Of a DNA stretch of 64,000 nucleotides, positions 63,701-64,000 are shown piece by piece. This DNA is from Porphyrobacter sp. IPPAS B-1204 (lineage in GTDB: Bacteria; Pseudomonadota; Alphaproteobacteria; Sphingomonadales; Sphingomonadaceae): the NCBI GenBank assembly GCA_003724185.1, contig RHGM01000003.1:1-64000 (forward strand). The letters run 5' to 3'. The notes beneath the pieces are model-generated. The model ran no database searches and was not told the DNA's origin. It saw only the letters and a program-made list of their open reading frames with translations. A program made the translations under genes and the position numbers. Every line of letters starts with the position of its first letter. Positions within the stretch are counted from its first letter, which is position 1.

Positions 63701-64000
63701 TATGTTCTTCGGCGCGAAGATAAGGGGTCGCGAGCGCGGCCTGGTCGTGCCAGTTCATCCAGATGCCGCGCTCGCGCAGCTGCGATACCTCATCGCTTGT
63801 ATCAAGCCACGTTGCTATTCTTTGGCGCTCTTCCCCCGAGAATGGCCTCGTCGCGGGAAGGCGCGGGAACTCCACTTCGCTGACAGGCAGGCTTGCGAAA
63901 ACCTTCCCTGCGCTGACCAGATTAGCCGACCTACCAAAAACCAGTCGCGGCAAAACACGGCGGGTAAGCGGGCACAGCCAGGCCTTGGTCACCGCCTCGA
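60729..64000 (-). CDS. Large DUF1998-type superfamily 2 helicase, N-terminus outside the window
   Basis: The frame is open to the window edge; the GTG at 63992 is only an internal codon, since the N-terminal ATPase lobe is missing. The visible 1090 residues begin with AWLCPLTRRVLPRLVFGRS, then the C-terminal helicase lobe with LLACSTTMEMGVDIGSIEAV and YNQRAGRAGRRGQ. Zinc-type Cys pairs follow (CDQCGG, CGHCG, CLECGRAG). The DUF1998 domain follows, with FDEASGGAGYAPRLLDD and the cluster ECAKKCEMGCSACVLA. The last 300 residues include VTVFAPDAFDLAEM and LVLSRKSFDSLGEVERRF, a possible degenerate PLD-like domain. Relatives include DruE of Druantia, BrxHII of BREX, DpdJ and MrfA. Which it is depends on the genes beyond the edge. 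Confidence 0.85.
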   Translation of the reverse strand, partial: EAVTKAWLCPLTRRVLPRLVFGRSANLVSAGKVFASLPVSEVEFPRLPATRPFSGEERQRIATWLDTSDEVSQLRERGIWMNWHDQAALATPYLRAEEHSAQQPPHRLRDFEEQFKQGDINLLACSTTMEMGVDIGSIEAVMMTNVPPSIANYNQRAGRAGRRGQGFSTSLTIARNTPLDLETFADPASYLARKLASPRVSMDSDRIAQRHANAYLLAEWFREVDGEFARTKTGDFFGCRADLQPFEGLAPVDAFCEWVRLPSTAQKTEAGLQRLLQGTGLAFDSEVREHTAVSFAEDAASFRQTWQRLKDDVDALDGPAKKAIEFQARRLCKEYLLKELANRSLIPGSGFPTAVVPFDTLCAETQKAQERHRSDEEGTRNRRYECPTRNADIAIREYAPGAEVVVDGLVWKSAGVSLNWLSPIDSGQREPQNLRWAWWCDQCGGASSDHKMPERCGHCGDPNVKTEQFLEPAGFRVDWNAQPHADTDQAVYIEPKSPKVSVGDVFWQPLLQPETGRIRASHDGYIYHHSRGPNDKGYEICLECGRAGEAGTDALKDHWPLTPRDRKAIDRCPGNDQGYAITRPLALGHQLLTDVVEIQLPGLESDGAAWAAGAALRESLARWLGIEPRELGISVAARDGQLGRRVPSIYLFDEASGGAGYAPRLLDDIYHVFERASRVLECAKKCEMGCSACVLAADLYKQQGRLDRRAALAAVHAFLAKNAELPEEDRTVPDAKAVNDAANTILLRARSGDSVTVFAPDAFDLAEMSSIKMRSFFSSASARGVPVTLVLSRKSFDSLGEVERRFLRDAALRNDLRLGLGQAENSPFGNCRIAELVSSGGAKAFFSRDANAAQPGERWGVGETHAVVVGSVNPSTPFTLIAADDLERQVAPGDKVEMMLGFGQCPVGQFGKRFGAKLKQQMEAAGIWVPGELVRISYSDRYLNAPLPMLLFLRTCEFLAAELKAGDTVEVDIVVQPLKKDRPHYRIFDDWEHEGDRADVAQFLGEKLGLDVALEVTDRAIHGRKLELEYADGHKALVLLDQGFGYWRIASNIPRHDFRAAPSGQAGDLYRSPAAVSASGESYFAVARR

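Noticed and set aside
1..64000. tRNA, rRNA or integrase genes marking an element boundary
   Set aside because: I looked in the gene-free gaps and found no cloverleaf-like or integrase-like sequence; the element ends must lie outside the window.

Overview
The window looks like part of a large integrative/conjugative element or conjugative plasmid from a GC-rich alphaproteobacterium. The style of the F-type transfer genes, the AlpA/XRE-type control genes and the GC-rich codon usage suggest Sphingomonadales (sphingomonad or Erythrobacter relatives). That host call is inference; no rRNA or housekeeping gene is present to confirm it.

Layout. (1) 1-740: the 3' end of an IS66-family element, inserted into a gene whose last 69 codons survive beside it. 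(2) 741-13842, minus strand: a tightly packed six-gene operon. In transcription order it encodes a WYL-domain regulator, an AddB-like PD-(D/E)XK nuclease, an AddA-like UvrD helicase-nuclease, a DUF6361-like protein, a phospholipase-D-type nuclease and an SNF2-like helicase. (3) 13980-15977, plus strand: a divergently transcribed tandem AAA+ ATPase. (4) 16062-23759, minus strand: a 2565-residue protein joining a cold-shock-like domain, a DEDDh exonuclease, a RecQ helicase and a UvrD helicase. (5) 24021-26760, minus strand: an Mrr type IV restriction enzyme, an Apea-like HEPN candidate, an AlpA-like regulator and an XRE-like regulator. (6) 27108-45108, plus strand: a nearly complete F-type type IV secretion operon in the order traA-L-E-K-B, dsbC, traV-C, a small membrane gene, trbI, an S26 peptidase, traW-U, trbC, traN-F-H-G. 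No relaxase or coupling protein is present, so these must lie elsewhere. (7) 45765-59475, plus strand: a complete type I BREX operon headed by its WYL regulator (brxR-brxA-brxB-brxC-pglX-pglZ-brxL). (8) 59556-64000, minus strand: a protein of unknown function and a large DUF1998-type helicase that runs off the window.

How it fits together. The transfer machinery sits between two defence regions, each with its own WYL-family regulator at the head of the operon. The left block is not an arrangement I can match to a named system. It carries four helicase-type proteins (SNF2, AddA-like, RecQ plus UvrD in one chain), at least four nuclease modules (PLD, two RecB-like, DEDDh) and two AAA+ modules, but no DNA methyltransferase. 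It is the best candidate here for an undescribed DNA-degrading anti-phage or anti-plasmid system. In the right block, the BREX operon is conventional in content, but its BrxL carries a C-terminal domain resembling MIT_C in place of the expected Lon-like protease domain. Its PglX has a visibly AT-richer central part that looks like an exchanged specificity module.
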